From Tricholoma matsutake (Eukaryota > Basidiomycota > Agaricomycetes > Agaricales > Tricholomataceae), in contig AP026546.1 of the NCBI GenBank assembly GCA_026075535.2, forward strand, positions 6,758,001-6,822,000: a DNA stretch of 64,000 nucleotides, read 5' to 3'. This document shows, piece after piece, positions 11,431 to 23,214 of the stretch. The position numbers were made by a program, and so were the translations under genes. The notes under the pieces were generated by a model. It had not been told where the DNA came from and made no database searches. It saw only the letters and a list, made by a program, of their open reading frames with translations. How positions within the stretch are numbered: the first letter of the stretch is position 1; every line of letters begins with the position of its first letter.

Positions 11431-12707
11431 AAGCCGATTGAGATTGCCCAAAGTTGTGGGCTTGCAATCTGAGTTGTATTTATGCTTCAGTCATCATCAT
11501 CGTCTGGCCCTGGTGGTGGTGGTGGTGGTGGTGGTGGTGGTGCCATTTGGCATTTTGTCATTGTCACCAGCATTGTTCCACTCATCATCCACTCCACAAG
11601 CAGTTGCTCATGGGGCTGGAGGCAGGTGGTGTGTTGGCATCGGCATCTGGGTCGTCATGGTGGGTCCTGGGGCCATTCCTCATCATGGTGGGGCCCTGGT
11701 GCTTGTTCTTTGTTGTTGTTGGTGCCTACCATCATCCACTCACCCTACCCAACCTGCAAGCAGGCGCTTGCAGCTGTGGGAGTGGGTGGTAGGTTGGTGT
11801 TGTCATGGGTTTCTGTTTGGGGGGGGGGGTTGGGGTGTGTCAGTGCAATGTGACATGCTTATGGGGGTTGGTGGGTGCTTACTTCTGGGGTCTCCTGGCA
11901 TCCCTCTGCACCCACCTAGCCCATGTCGACAGCCTCACATCCCATTTGAAAGAGGAGGAGGGGATTGGGTGGCTGTGGTCATATGTTGCACATTTTTCAT
12001 TGCGGCAGGTCATCCACAGTAGTATACAATCTAAAAAGCAATAAATTACAATTAGTTGATTGATAAAAAGAAAAAGCAAAAAGAAAAAAACTTATCTATG
12101 GCCCAAACAACAGTTGCCGTCATTTGGGCCTGCATTCCATCCAGTTGGCTCATTTGAAGGTGGTGGTGATGGTGGCAGTGGGCATGGGAACGGTGGTGGC
12201 AGGTGTGCATGCAGTGGTGGTGGTAGAGTGGAGAGGAGGAGGAGGTGGCATTGACAATGGTGGTGGTAGTTGTGAGCTGGCAGTCATGTGTCACATGTCA
12301 TACATATGTGTACTTATTAATTATTCCATTAATGGCTGCAATTAACTATGCACCTTGGTTGGGTAATAAAAGTATTAAATGTATGTAGAGGAGTAATTGC
12401 TTGGTAGCTCAGTGGTTAAGTGCACTGTTATGTGTGCAGACCCAAGGTCGAGTGTTCAATTCTTGTTGTATGGTGAACTTTTATTTGGGAAAGCATGTGC
12501 ATTCTGGTTATTCCAGTTAGTCCAGTTGTGATGTGTCCAGTCAGATTCTAGGGATTCCAGGTATAAATTTGATGCTTATTCTGGCCAGAATTGTGCTGCA
12601 TAGGGAGAACTTCATACCAAAAAAATTCTACCAGATTCCAGAAATTCCAGAAATTCTGGCCGGACAAACTGGAATCCAACCAGAATAGGTGGGGGAGTGT
12701 AAAGTAC
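11431..12707 (+). mobile_element. Right-hand fragment of a non-coding element with a tRNA-like subterminal block
   Basis: No credible gene. Contents in order: a (TGG)n stretch at 11511-11541, GT/GG-rich low complexity, an internal inverted repeat GGCCCAAAC..TTTGGGCC (about 12090-12130), a tRNA-like block (12399-12472), a region rich in TTCCAG motifs, and a terminal GGGGGAGTGTAAAGTAC (12691-12707). The same terminal sequence and the same order (tRNA-like block, then short motif repeats, then G-run plus AGTGTAAAG) occur at both ends of the element at 35668-39234. The left half is missing, probably lost at or displaced by the gypsy-1A insertion. Coding text of the LINE starts right after the terminal sequence, so this element probably inserted into the LINE. 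Confidence 0.6.
12399..12472 (+). repeat. tRNA-like (SINE-head-like) block
   Basis: A box A-like TAGCTCAGTGG at 12405-12415 and a box B-like GTGTTCAATTCT near 12452-12463 are spaced as in a tRNA gene. Acceptor-stem pairing is poor and no CCA-type context is seen, so it is a tRNA-derived repeat rather than a functional tRNA. Confidence 0.5.
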
Positions 12708-13668
12708 TTGATCCTGGTATTCCTACAGATGATAATAACATTTTCTAGCCCTTGTTGAATCAACTATGTGTTTCCACCATGACCTCATGGTCTCTGGCCA
12801 GTGATTGCAATGCAACCTTGTTTTCTATTGAATCAACAGCAACTCCTTATTGCATTACCACCACTCCATTAGCATACAACAATTTTCTTCATCAAACAAG
12901 CAGTATTGATCACTGGTCAGCAATCCTGGACCATTGTGTTCAATCAGACTTTACTTATTCTCAACCTTCCGCACGCAGCTCCTCTGGCATCCAATTTGGA
13001 CAGACAATCATTGACAGAGCAGCCTCCTCCTGCATTGGGACTGCTGCTGTTACAATCAATGTCCTTTGTTTCTTTGTTCCTTGCACTGACCACAGACCTG
13101 TCCCGACATCCACTAATTTGATTCCTCACCTTGATGGCTCACCTGTTTTACCAGATGATATTCCTCCTTCACTGTATTCTCCCCATTATAAATATCCTAA
13201 TCACTCAGAGATCTCTCATCTTCATCAATTCTCCACCTTTGTTGATGACTTTCTTGCTAACTGTCCAGATATTCCCTTTCACATCTTGGATGACATGAGC
13301 TTTAAACAGCTTTATGAAATTCTCTCCACAGCTTTCCACTGTGCCGCATCACAAGCATTCCGATCACCTCCATGTCATCCATCACCTCCTAAAAAACTCA
13401 CAAGTGTTACTATTCGTCTCATTATCAAGGAGTGCAAGAGGGTTGATTGCCTCCTCTCTGCCATTAACCATAATGTCATCCTTCTGCCTGAACCTTTTAC
13501 CTACTCCTACCTGAATGCTTTTCATTCTTCTCACCCTGTGCCTTATAACTCTTATTTTCATTTTAAGGGGTATCTACATGTCATTCATTGCTCATTACAG
13601 AAGATTGCATATGCTGAAGAACATGTTGAATGTATCAATTTGCAATCCCATTCTGCAGATGCCCATGT
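12708..13668 (+). pseudogene. LINE block 1: end of endonuclease and linker
   Basis: The text begins in mid-domain (PGIPTDDNNIF, stop, PLLNQLCV...), continues with TPYCITTTP, SSIDHWSA and TDHRPV, which correspond to the C-terminal part of an APE-type endonuclease (the usual motif is SDHRP). It then enters a linker that ends at SADAHV. The open stretch 12752-13804 overruns into the inserted MITE, so its last ~45 residues are not LINE protein. A TAG near 12748 interrupts the start. Confidence 0.75.
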
Positions 13669-14044
13669 AGTGTTGCCACTGGCTCAGCTGAGGTTTTTCA
13701 ATAAAATGGCTATAGCATTCCAGATAAATTTCCTAAATCTACTGGAATATTTGAGCATATGGATGGGCCAATACGCTGATGGGTCATTCACCAATATTAG
13801 TTAATCTGATCAATTGTCCCTGAGTTATTTAATAAATGAAATTTGGCTTGATGGCTTGGCTTGAAATCAAAGCTGAGTGAATAAGTCAGGAATGTGGGAT
13901 CTGATCAGCTAATGTTGGCAGAAGACCTTGGCTTATGGGCCCATAATCATTCATATGCTCAAATATTCTGATGAATTTAGGAAATTTATCTGGCATGCTA
14001 TAGCCATTTTATTGAAAAACCTCAGCTGAGCCAGTGGCAACACT
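13669..14044 (+). mobile_element. Palindromic MITE, 376 bp, inside the LINE
   Basis: The outer ~95 bp at each side are near-perfect inverted repeats (AGTGTTGCCACTGGCTCAGC... at 13669 and its complement ending ...GCCAGTGGCAACACT at 14044). Removing it with one copy of the flanking GT (13667-13668, 14045-14046) rejoins the LINE frame exactly: ADAH is followed by VFAIFYTMAPP. That makes a 2-bp target duplication the best fit, as in Tc1/mariner-like MITEs, though the classic TA is not seen. Confidence 0.85.
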
Positions 14045-14046
14045 GT

Positions 14047-14792
14047 GTTCGCAATCTTTTACACAATGGCTCCCCCAAACCATTCTATCCCAACAGAATT
14101 TTGGCTGCCTATTGCTCTCACCCCTGCCCCTTTTGATGATTCAGATCCCAATCTCCTTTTGACTGGTGCCAACAATATCAAACTTGTAACTGTTCAATAC
14201 TTCCAGCACCTATACCATCGAACACCTTGGCCCCCACAACCAAAACCTTGGATGTCAACACCCTCTGTTCAGAATATTGCCTCACCTATTGCCACAGACC
14301 CCTTTGTATGGCCTCAACTTTTGGATCTATCCACCCTTCGCCTCTTATTGGCTAAGGGCAACTGATACCCAACACCAGGACCAGATGGATGGGAAAAATG
14401 GTTTCTGTGTATGGTTAGTGATGTTATGCTAACCTGTGTTTTATCACTCTTGAATTACATTCTTTCAACTTCACATTTTCCAACTTGCATTAAGAGCACT
14501 AACATTTCTACAATTCACAAGTGTGGCCCAACTACCATTCTTAAAAATTATCATGGAGTCGCTTGTAGCAATCTGCTTCTTAACCTCCCCTTTGCCTGGC
14601 TCAATCACTGTCTCTCCCCATATCTGGTTGCAAAACACATCATGCCCCAGGCACAGATTGCTACACAATCTGGTGTACAGGGCCAAGACCTTCTATCAGC
14701 TATTGCCCAAATGCAAAGTGGGCTCAATGGCATGATCTTCCCTTATATGTGCTCCAGAGGGATCAGAAGAAGGGTTTTGATATGTTGGAGCC
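14047..14792 (+). pseudogene. LINE block 2: reverse transcriptase N-terminal half
   Basis: RT motifs are clear: PGPDGWEKW (about 14370), a region like ...STIHKCGP...NYHGVACSNLLLNLPFAWLNHCLSPYL (about 14500-14640) and QIATQSGVQGQDLLSAIAQM (about 14655-14715). A TGA lies at 14363-14365 and a frameshift near 14725. After the shift the text reads WHDLPLYVLQRDQKKGFDMLE, the conserved stretch before the RT core. The block ends at the solo LTR. Confidence 0.8.
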
Positions 14793-15482
14793 TGTCAAGA
14801 ACCATTCCTCGCCCGATCAGAACCCGCATCCATCTGACTCTTTCCCGCACATCTAACCTGACATTTGTCTACTCCTTCTGATTTTGTTCCTGGCTGCCTT
14901 GCACTGCCCACACTGCTGTGCACCGGGCCGCCTTGTACAGCATCCACAGCTGCCGTCTCTATTGCAAATTCAACTATGGATTCCTGTGTGGCTCCCACTA
15001 GATAATTTATCTATGCAGTCAAGACACTGCTGCAATCTTCGTTCCTGTTCCACATTATTCTGGACTACAGTATTTAAGCTTAGTTAGTCTCACCTTGTAT
15101 TCCTCAGTTTGTATATTGACATAGACTCGACTTTATCCTGCCAATCTAAACCTCCTTCTACTCCAACCTCAGTTCTCTAAGAGTCTGAACTCCATTCGAC
15201 TCGACCTCTAGTCTCCCTCTGAAGTTCTAACCTCACCTGAACTTAACCTAAGTCCCTCTGAACTCCTCCCCACGTTTACCCGCACTTTCCTGCTCTACCT
15301 CCAAACCTTCAACTTGAAATTAGGACACCAGATGAGGTGAAGGGTGCAGCTTCTTACAAGCTGAAGCCAAGTCCTTTCCATTTCCCCTCCTGCAGAATCC
15401 GCATCGACCCGACAAACTCCCGCTATTATCACCCGCAGTGTCCAATTGGATTCCAACATGTATCTAGGATCAGTTCTTAACA
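14793..15482 (+). repeat. Solo LTR, 690 bp, in the LINE RT domain
   Basis: Ends TGTCAAGAAC / GTTCTTAACA form an imperfect inverted repeat and begin TG and end CA. The 5-bp GAGCC is duplicated at 14788-14792 and 15483-15487. Removing the insert with one GAGCC restores LEPQGFYNALTAYGLP, the conserved RT text. No internal region remains, so this is the product of LTR-LTR recombination. It is not recognisably the same family as the other LTRs in the window. Confidence 0.85.
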
Positions 15483-17149
15483 GAGCCCCAGGGATTCTAC
15501 AATGCTCTCACTGCATATGGCCTGCCATCGTCGATAGCTGATTTGGACCATTCTGCCCAAGCTGAAGTGCCTTACCGAGTCGAGACTGCCTATGGCTTTA
15601 CTGACCCCTTCATCATTAATGGTGTCACCAAGCAAGGAGGATCTTTATCCCCTCTCAAATGTACCCTTACCACCAGCATGTGTAACTGTTGACTTGCTGA
15701 TCTAGCCACATCCAATCCTGGGCAGTTGACCTTACAAACATCTCAAGCTTGTCAACATGCCCCACATTTTGCCCTCAATGATATCAAACAACCCATTACA
15801 TTGATTGAAGTGATGGATGATAGCTTACTAATCACTAATTCTCTTCCTTTCCTTCTATTCCTTATGTGACCTGCTGAACAATTTCAGGGAACTTATGGTT
15901 GGGAGACCGAACAGTCCAAAACCTCACTTTATGCACTTAACACACCTGATTTTCCACCCTCTCCTGATGACAGAACTTACCCTATTCCTTCCATTGACTA
16001 TGCTGATCCTTCTTCACCAGACTTTTCATCATCATGTCAGAGTCATTACCAATCACATAACATTTCTCTGTGTCCCTATTGATCAACCTGATCTTCACTT
16101 TCAACACCTTCAAGACCTCGTGTTCCACTTCTCATTCCCATTTCATTCCCAACCACTCCCTCTCACAGCACTGCATTGCCTGATATCTATCAAACTCATC
16201 TCATCTCTCCGACCTCTTCTTGCTTTCCAACCAGTAACCCAGGTTCAAGCTTCCACATTGGGTAGGCAAATTGTGCATAAAGTTCATGCCTACTTTGGTA
16301 TGCCTTTCCATTTCAACTCCCTTCTACTCTCTCTTCCAATAAAACTTTGGGGCTTTGGATTTCTGTCTCTAACTTGCCTAAATGGTGCTTTGGCGGTGTC
16401 TGGCTTCCAACATAATCTTAACCACCACATCCCCAGTTTTAAGAACATTGCACAAATCATGTTTGCTAACTAGACTTGCCAAATAAATCATTGCACCTCT
16501 CCTTTAACTATCTCTCCATTGTCACCAGATTTTACTCATCAAAAAAATCACCTCCTTACCTCATGGTTGACAGCACATAAAATTATGAAAACTATTGGCT
16601 TATCTTTCCTGTCAACTGACCTCAGCAACCTCTTATCATGGAAAATCTCTCTCACCCATCTTTTCAATCTCATCTCTCAATCCCTCCCTAGTAAACATCT
16701 GCTCACTCACCTACTTTCAAATTTTGCCAAACATGGATTCACTCACCTTTATCATGTTGGAACATGGACCTATCCCTCCTCACCTCACCTTCCTACCTCC
16801 TTTACTCCCTTTCCCCTCACCTTCCCTAACCATCAATGGACTTTGACTTGGGACTGGCCCACTCTTTCCTCTCTCCTATCCAGCTTGCCCACAGTATTAC
16901 CTGTTCTCTTACACCCAGACCCCTTACTTCTACTTCCCTGCAGTACCCATCAATCAGTAACCAAAAACACTATCCTAACCATATCTACCCTCACCACCTC
17001 AACTCACCCCCCCACCACACCACCTAATCTCTTTGCATCAGATGGCTCCTCCACCCTCTCTGGGCATGTGATTTCATTATCTCTCCACTCCTTTTGTCGA
17101 AGCACCAACATATTGATCACAGAAGCTTATGGGATCCTTTGCCAGCTCC
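15483..17149 (+). pseudogene. LINE block 3: RT catalytic half, thumb and start of RNase H
   Basis: Begins EPQGFYNALTAYGLPSSIADLD, then VTKQGGSLSPLKCTLTTSMCN (about 15628-15690) and the catalytic MDDSLLI (about 15812), where MDD replaces the usual xADD. Long proline/serine-rich open frames at 15895-16473 and 16519-17154 belong to the region after RT and include frameshifts. Near 17037 the RNase H start ASDGSSTLSGHVISLS is seen, followed by ITEAYGILCQL. The block ends where gypsy-2 inserted. Confidence 0.75.
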
Positions 17150-17608
17150 TGTAAGGGGACTAGAGGGTGTCCCACGTGTTTCTCCTATTTTTTACATTCA
17201 TCCTATTTTTTACATTCGTCCTATTTTTTACATTCGTCCTATATTTTTTCTCACCTCGTTTGCTTCTATTCTTCATTTTCTATGATTTTTCCCTTATTTT
17301 ATTACTAATTTCCCTTTCTATCACATTTGTGCATGTTGACAGTTTTATATTTAGAGACGGAGTACCCTTCCAACATCTACCCCTTGGTATTACATCATGC
17401 GGCGGCCTTGATCAGCCTATCTCCACCTTTTCTATTTTTAGTTATTATTTGATTTTTGCAGTTTTCACATATACTGGGCACTGGCAAAGGGATCTTTAGA
17501 GTTTTCTCTTCGGATTTCCCTTTGCTAGGTGCGCCCCCAATCCCTGTATTATGTAGCATGATTTTAACTTCGGATTTCCCTTTGCTAGAGGCTGAGGTTG
17601 CCCTTATA
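17150..17608 (+). repeat. 5' LTR of gypsy-2 (plus)
   Basis: 459 bp, TGTAAGG...CCTTATA. It contains three 18-bp units of the form CCTATTTTTTACATTCGT near 17185-17240. The 3' LTR carries only one, which explains the 36-bp length difference. Confidence 0.93.
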
Positions 17609-17760
17609 GTAGAAAACTCTCCCCTAAGGCCCAAAAATTGCAAATGCACTGCCCAAGATAGGCAGGTACAGACTGGATGACACTTCCCAAAGCTCCACAG
17701 AGTCCCTACACACTGTTCCAGATAGTCTCGCCTTTATTACACCACCATTTTCGCCAAACG
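17609..17760 (+). pseudogene. Leader and first codons of gag of the plus gypsy-2 copy
   Basis: The sequence matches, in opposite orientation, the leader of the minus copy (22070-21919) up to the gag text for PPFSPNA. It stops at 17760/17761 where minus-strand pol begins. The expected gag ATG is altered (ATTACACC in place of ATTATGCC). Confidence 0.85.
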
Positions 17761-20700
17761 CCCAGGAGTCGGTACAGCTCACGAGTGAACTCTGCCATGA
17801 ACTGAGGGCCACGATCCGAGAGGAAGGCACCAGGAAGTCCATGTAATTTCCACACGTGGTGGAGGTAGAGTCGAGCGGCACCTAGGGCACTGACAGTGGT
17901 GTGAGTGGGAATGAAGTGAGCGCATTTTCCCACTGAGTCAACTGTGCACATCACCGCATCAAACCCGTTTGACTCTGGCAATTCCACCACAAAGTCGACG
18001 CTGACAACATCCCAACGACTCTCTGGAACAGGAAGAGGGTGTAGCTCACCAATAGGCTTGCGACGAGGAACCTTGGTGCATAAGCAAAGGTCACAAGTGT
18101 GACAATACTGACCAATGAGCTGTGACATTTGTGGCCACCAATAGTTCCGTGAGGTGAGCTCCAAGGTCTTCCAGCGTCCGGGGTGGCCAGCAATCTGTGA
18201 GTCATGGTGTTGGGATATGATGCGCCGGCGAAGGTCTGGGTCATTGGGAACATAGATGCGATCCCTGAAATACAACAAGTCCTCCTTTTCAGCCCACTCT
18301 GCCGCATGTAAGGAAAGGGTCGATCCCTTCCTCAGTTCTTTAACAGCTCGGGCGACAACATCCTCATGTAAACCGCTATGGTTTGCGCGACGAATGTCAC
18401 GTAGGATGTCCCGCTCCTCGCCCTGGGGTGCGATGCCTTCCAGTGCCCGAATGGTGAACAGGTCTGGCTGCAACAGCACAATATTTTGGTTGTCACCACT
18501 GCCATCCCCATGGTCTGCACGTCGGGATAGGGCATCGGTCTTCCCCATGCTGCGACCCGGACGGTGGTGTAAGGAGAAGTCGAATCTAGATAGATACAGG
18601 GACCAACGAGCTTGACGATGGTTCAATTTCTTGGCCGTCATGAAGCACTCGAGGTTCTTGTGATCCATCCAAATTTCCACCTTGTGTTGGGCACCCTCGA
18701 GGAAGTGTCGCCACTCCTCAAGCGCACGCATTATCGCCAACATCTCCTTGTCATGGATCTCATAGTTTCTCTCTACAGCACTAAGGCTTTTGGAGTAGAA
18801 TGCAACAGGATGCCACTTCTGGTCCTCCGGAGACTGCTGAGACAACATGGCGCCCGTCGCAAAGTCAGAACTGTCGGCTTCTACACGAAAAGGACGCGAA
18901 TCGTCAGCAAAGGTAAGGATCGGAGCGGAAGTGACCATCTCCTTAAGCTTTTCAAACACCTCCTGTTGTGCATTATCCCACCTCCATGCCTCCTTTCCTG
19001 TCAAGTCGAACAGCGGTCGTGCATGATGTGAGAAATCCTTGATAAAACGCCGATAAAAATTGATGAAGCCCAGGAAAGACTGCACCTCCTTCTTGTTCGT
19101 GGGCGCCGGCCAAGCTGTGACCCTGTTTACCTTGATAGGATCCATCTCCACTTGACCCTCCGAGATAATCAGGCCGAGGTACTCGATCTTGGTCCTTTCG
19201 AACTCGCATTTGTCCTGACGAAGGTAGAGTTTGTACCGTCGAAGTTGCTCTAGGACAAGGCGCATGATGCGACGGTGCTCTTCAACCATGCGAGTGAAGA
19301 TGAGGATGTCATCGAGATAGATGCAGACAATGCCTTCGAGGATGAGGTCATGGAAGATGTCGTTCATCATGGTCTGAAAGGTGGCAGGGCTATTAGTAAG
19401 GCCAAAGAACATGACAAGTGGTTCAAAAAGACCACGGTTGGTACGAAAGGCTGCCTTCCACTCATCTCCCTCCTTTATCCTCACATTATTATAGCCCCAA
19501 TGGACATCGAGCTTGGTGAAGTATCGGGCTCCATGGAGCTGGTTTACGAGTTCAGAGATGAGGGGTAGTGGGTAGCGATTTTTGACCGTGATGTTGTTGA
19601 GCCTTCTGTAGTCTTGAACCGGTCGAAGTGAGCCATCCTTCTTCTTGACAAAGAAAAAGGGAGAGGCCATGGGTGACTTCGATGGTCGAATACGTCCAGA
19701 GGCCAGGTGCTCGTCGATGAACTGGTCAAGCTGCTGTTGTTCTTCCGGAGAGAGAGGATAGACCTTGCAGGATGAAGGGGTTGCGCCGGGGGTGAGTTCG
19801 ATCGCGTGATCCCATGGCTTACGTGCAGGAAGAGAGTCGAATGACTCCTTGGAGAACACGTCTTCAAACTCATGGAGATGAGGGAGTAAGGAGTTAGTAG
19901 AGGATTTAGCAGCGTTGTTTTTGTGGAAGGCCTCGGTGAGGCATTGCGATATGTTTGATGTGGCACACACCTCATGCGATGAGCGAATCGCAGTGTAGAA
20001 GATCTGATCACCCTCCTCCACTTCCTCTGGGTCCTCATCATCATCATCCGAGTCCGGCATTAGATCAGGAACCCCTTCCAATTCCACTTCAGGTATAGGC
20101 AGGGGTCCAGCATGACACTTCTGAGTTCGTCGTATTGCCGCCTTCTGTCCACGACGTTCTTGCCTGGCTTCTGTGAAACACGTCCGACAGCGGGATGGAC
20201 ATCGGCTCATGGTAACCTCCCCGGTGCGCCAGTTGACCTCTGGGTTATGGTCTCGAAGCCATGGATATCCCAAAATCACCTTTTGCTTTCCTAATTGAGT
20301 GACAGCAAAAAGGGCACGCTCACTATGATCTTTGTAATGGAGAACCAGGTCTGCAACCTCTCAGATGGCACCAGCTTCATTTGGGGATCCATCCACGTTA
20401 TATACAGGTATCGGACGTGAGAGTGAGCGAGTATTTAGATGATGTTGTTGTACCAGATGGGAATCGATGAAGAGACCAGTCGCACCAGAGTCCAGGAGTG
20501 CAGAGACACCGAGTATCTGTCCGGTGTCGGTCGTCTGCAGTTCGATGGCTAGGTTTAAGGAATGTGCAGAGGGAGTGGATGCCACAATATACTTGCGTGG
20601 TAGTTTACGCTCCCATGATTTAATTTTGGGACGTGGAGTAGAAGGAGAGATGGGGAGAGCAGGTACGTCTTTAGCCAACTTCGAAGGGTCAGAGAGGGGA

Positions 20701-20789
20701 GCAGTCACAGAAATGGATTCATTCTCCGGGGATTCAACTGACAAGACTTCAAAGTGGTTATGGACAGGCAGTGAGGGCATACGATTCAC
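17761..20789 (-). pseudogene. pol: gypsy-2 minus copy pro-pol, truncated in integrase
   Basis: Reading leftwards from 20789: protease ALLDSGATGLFID (about 20490), RT (VQDYRRLNNITVKNRYPLPLI; catalytic IYLDDILIF near 19320), RNase H (EADSSDFATGAML near 18880; KTDALSRRAD), integrase finger (HHDSQIAGHPGRW...CHTCDLC, about 18210-18080), and core motifs VDFVVELPESNGFDAVM and LSDRGPQFMAEF (about 17820). The frame is open from 20279 to 17761, about 840 codons, with one TGA at about 20360 where CGA is expected. The text breaks off after YRLLGV at the junction with plus-strand gag leader, so the third catalytic residue (Glu) and the C-terminus are missing. Confidence 0.93.
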
Positions 20790-21940
20790 TCGCTGTGAAT
20801 AGGAAAATCCTGCTCCTCTACAACTTCCAACTTAATCTCCTCTGCAACTTGATCCTTCGCTTCCTCAACATCTACAAGCGCCAACAAATCTTGCAGGAGT
20901 TCGTCTCATCCCTTGGGGGTGAGCATGCGGATATCCTGACGATGGGGACATGCTCCAGCCCTGTGTCCAGGTTCCCCACAATGGTAGCAGAGATCCAACT
21001 TACGTGCACGGCTGTGGGCTGCATCAACATCCATTGGTACTGGGACATTGACGGCTGGTGTGGGAGTTTGACAAACAGGAATGGGGTTAGGGTGGGGGAG
21101 GCTTCGATTGAAGGTGTAGGGTGTGTGAGTGGTAGTTGGAGCACGGAATGCAGCATTAAACGCCGCATTTGTGAGTCGGTTCTCGTCACAGAGTGAAGCA
21201 GCTTCATACCAAGCAAGGATATCATCGTCCACTGGGCGCCCTTCCAACATCTGTGCAATCTGGTCCTGAATTTCTTGGTTGAGCCCCCATCGGAACTTCA
21301 CCACCACTGGTAACCCACTCCCATATCCTGCCATGTCCACCAAATCCTTGAACTCATCGATATAGTCGTCCACAGATCGACATCCCTGGTGGTAAGCAGA
21401 TGACTCAAGTCGTGTCACTGCTCGGTGGCATTCATTGAGGGGGCAGAAGTGGCATACGAACTCAGCTCAAAAGTCACCCCAAGTGGAGAAAGGTAGAGAA
21501 CCGAGTTCTTTAGTTTGACGTAGGATACGGTCCACATAGAGATAGGCGCGTTCAGATTTCATGTATGTGAAGGCCCAATAAATTTTTGCAGCCTCATCGA
21601 CAAATTGATGCGACTGGAGACTAATGTATAACTCACAGGAATTAAGGAATGCACATCCCTACGCACGTGCACCATTAAATTCGGCGGGGGGGGACAGTTT
21701 GATCTGGGCACATTCCTTAGTGGACGTGTTTGGCAAAATGTCGTTGTTGGGTGCGCTTGGAGTCGTAAAGGGGGAACTATTGGTCGTAGGGTTGGCCTGG
21801 AGGGTCCTAACGAAGTTTTCAATCGTAGATTTAAGCGAGTCAATTTGCGCGCGCATTCCGGAAACGTCGCTTTCAAGCGCATCGAAGCGTTCTGATGCGT
21901 CCATGTCGCTAGGGAGCGCGTTTGGCGAAAATGGCGGCAT
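20786..21940 (-). pseudogene. gag: gypsy-2 minus copy gag
   Basis: The ATG at 21940 begins MPPFSPNALPSDMDASERF, followed by a heptad-like region, the capsid region (AKIYWAFTYMKSERAYLYVDRIL; SVDDYIDEFKDLVDMAGYG) and zinc knuckle CYHCGEPGHRAGAC near 20970. In-frame stops are TAG near 21660 and TGAs near 21470 and 20903. The terminal TGA (20788-20786) overlaps a pol codon GTG as GTGA, with pol in the -1 frame. This is the same arrangement as in gypsy-1. Confidence 0.88.
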
Positions 21941-22070
21941 AATAAAGGCGAGAGTATCTGGAACGGTGTGTAGGGACTCTGTGGAGCTTTGGGAAGCATC
22001 GTCCAGTCCATACCTGCCTATCTTGGGCAGCGCGTTCGCGATTTTCGGGCCTTAGGGGAGAGTTTTCTAC

Positions 22071-22496
22071 TATAAGGGCAACCTAAGCCTCTAGCAAAGG
22101 GAAATCCGAAGTTAAAATTATGCTACATAATACAGGGATTGGGGGCACACCTAGCAAAGGGAAATCCGAAGAGAAAACTCTAAGGATCCCCTTGCTGATG
22201 CCCAGTATATGTGAAGACGACAAAAATCAAATATAACCTAAAAATAGAAAAAGGTGGAGATAGGCGGATCAAGGCTGCCAAATGACATCATACCAAGGGG
22301 TATGTGTCGGAAGGGGTACTCCACCTCTAAATATAAAAGTGTCAACATGTACAAACATAATAGCAAGGGAAAATTAGTAATAAAATCCAGAAAAATCATA
22401 GAAAATGAAGAATAGAAGGAAATGAGGTGGGGAAAAATATAGGATGAACATAAAAAATAGGAAAAACACACAGGGCACCCCCCTAGTCCCCTTACA
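22071..22496 (-). repeat. 5' LTR of the inverted gypsy-2 copy
   Basis: 426 bp, the reverse complement of the plus LTRs, TGTAAGG at 22496 to ...CTTATA at 22071. Its outer end joins plus-strand integrase text directly, which is the expected junction if this copy inserted there by normal integration. Confidence 0.92.
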
Positions 22497-23203
22497 CTTC
22501 CACTCAACAAACCCCCTTCTTCTTGGACACTGGACAGCATCCACGCATGGGATTTGAACCTCACCAAGCCCCCTCACATATTGAGACAGTGAATGACTTC
22601 ACGGAATGCATGAGGGACAGTTTGGAGGAAGCGAAGGCAGCCTTGGTGAAGGCAAAGGACAACATGGCACATTTCTACAATCAACGCCACTCTCCAACGC
22701 TGCAGTACAAGGTTGGTGATCGAGTTTATCTTGACTCCAGTGACATCTCCACTACCCATCCATCCAAAAAACTCTCCCATTGCTTCCTGGGACCTTTCCC
22801 CATTGTCAAGTGCATTGGAATGCATGCCTATCATCTACACCTCCCAGCCTCCATGTCTAGACTTCACCCAGTCTTCCACATCGTGAAACTCCTTCCAGCT
22901 CCCTCAGATCCTTTTCCAGGATGCCGTTCACCACCACCACCACCACCTACAGTCATAGAGGGAGAACCCCAGTATGAAGTCGAGTCAATCTTGGACAGCC
23001 GGTTACGTTGAGGGAAGCTCCAGTATTTGGTACACTGGAAGGGTTATGGGTATGAGGAGAACTCATGGGTTGAGGAGTCCGATGTGAATGCCCCTCGGTT
23101 GGTCAAGGAGTTCCACCAATGGCACACTGCTGCACCACATTGCATTCAAGTTAGTGACTTTGGTCATATGCGATTTCGAATGCATCGGGGCGATGCATCT
23201 TAG
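22497..23203 (+). pseudogene. pol: gypsy-2 plus copy: integrase C-terminus and chromodomain
   Basis: Begins STQQTPFFLDTGQHPRMG, typical of the region after the DDE core. It then has a GPY/F-like stretch (KVGDRVYLDSSDI...FLGPFPIVK) and a chromodomain ([40 protein letters not shown]) ending in TAG at 23201-23203. The TGA at about 23009 falls where an arginine codon is expected. A purine tract GAGGGGGGG precedes the 3' LTR. Confidence 0.9.
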
Positions 23204-23214
23204 AGGGGGGGTGA

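Noticed and set aside
11438..12022. Overlapping plus-strand frames of 112-194 codons
   Set aside because: They arise from (TGG)n and GT-rich low complexity; three frames are open at once and none has a motif.
12399..12472. A functional tRNA gene
   Set aside because: Boxes A and B are present but I cannot build an acceptor stem or a sound anticodon arm. The same holds for 35909-35987 and 38954-39042.
18256..18615. Plus-strand frames at 18256-18615, 18612-19031 and 19275-19568
   Set aside because: Antisense shadows of the gypsy-2 minus-strand pol.
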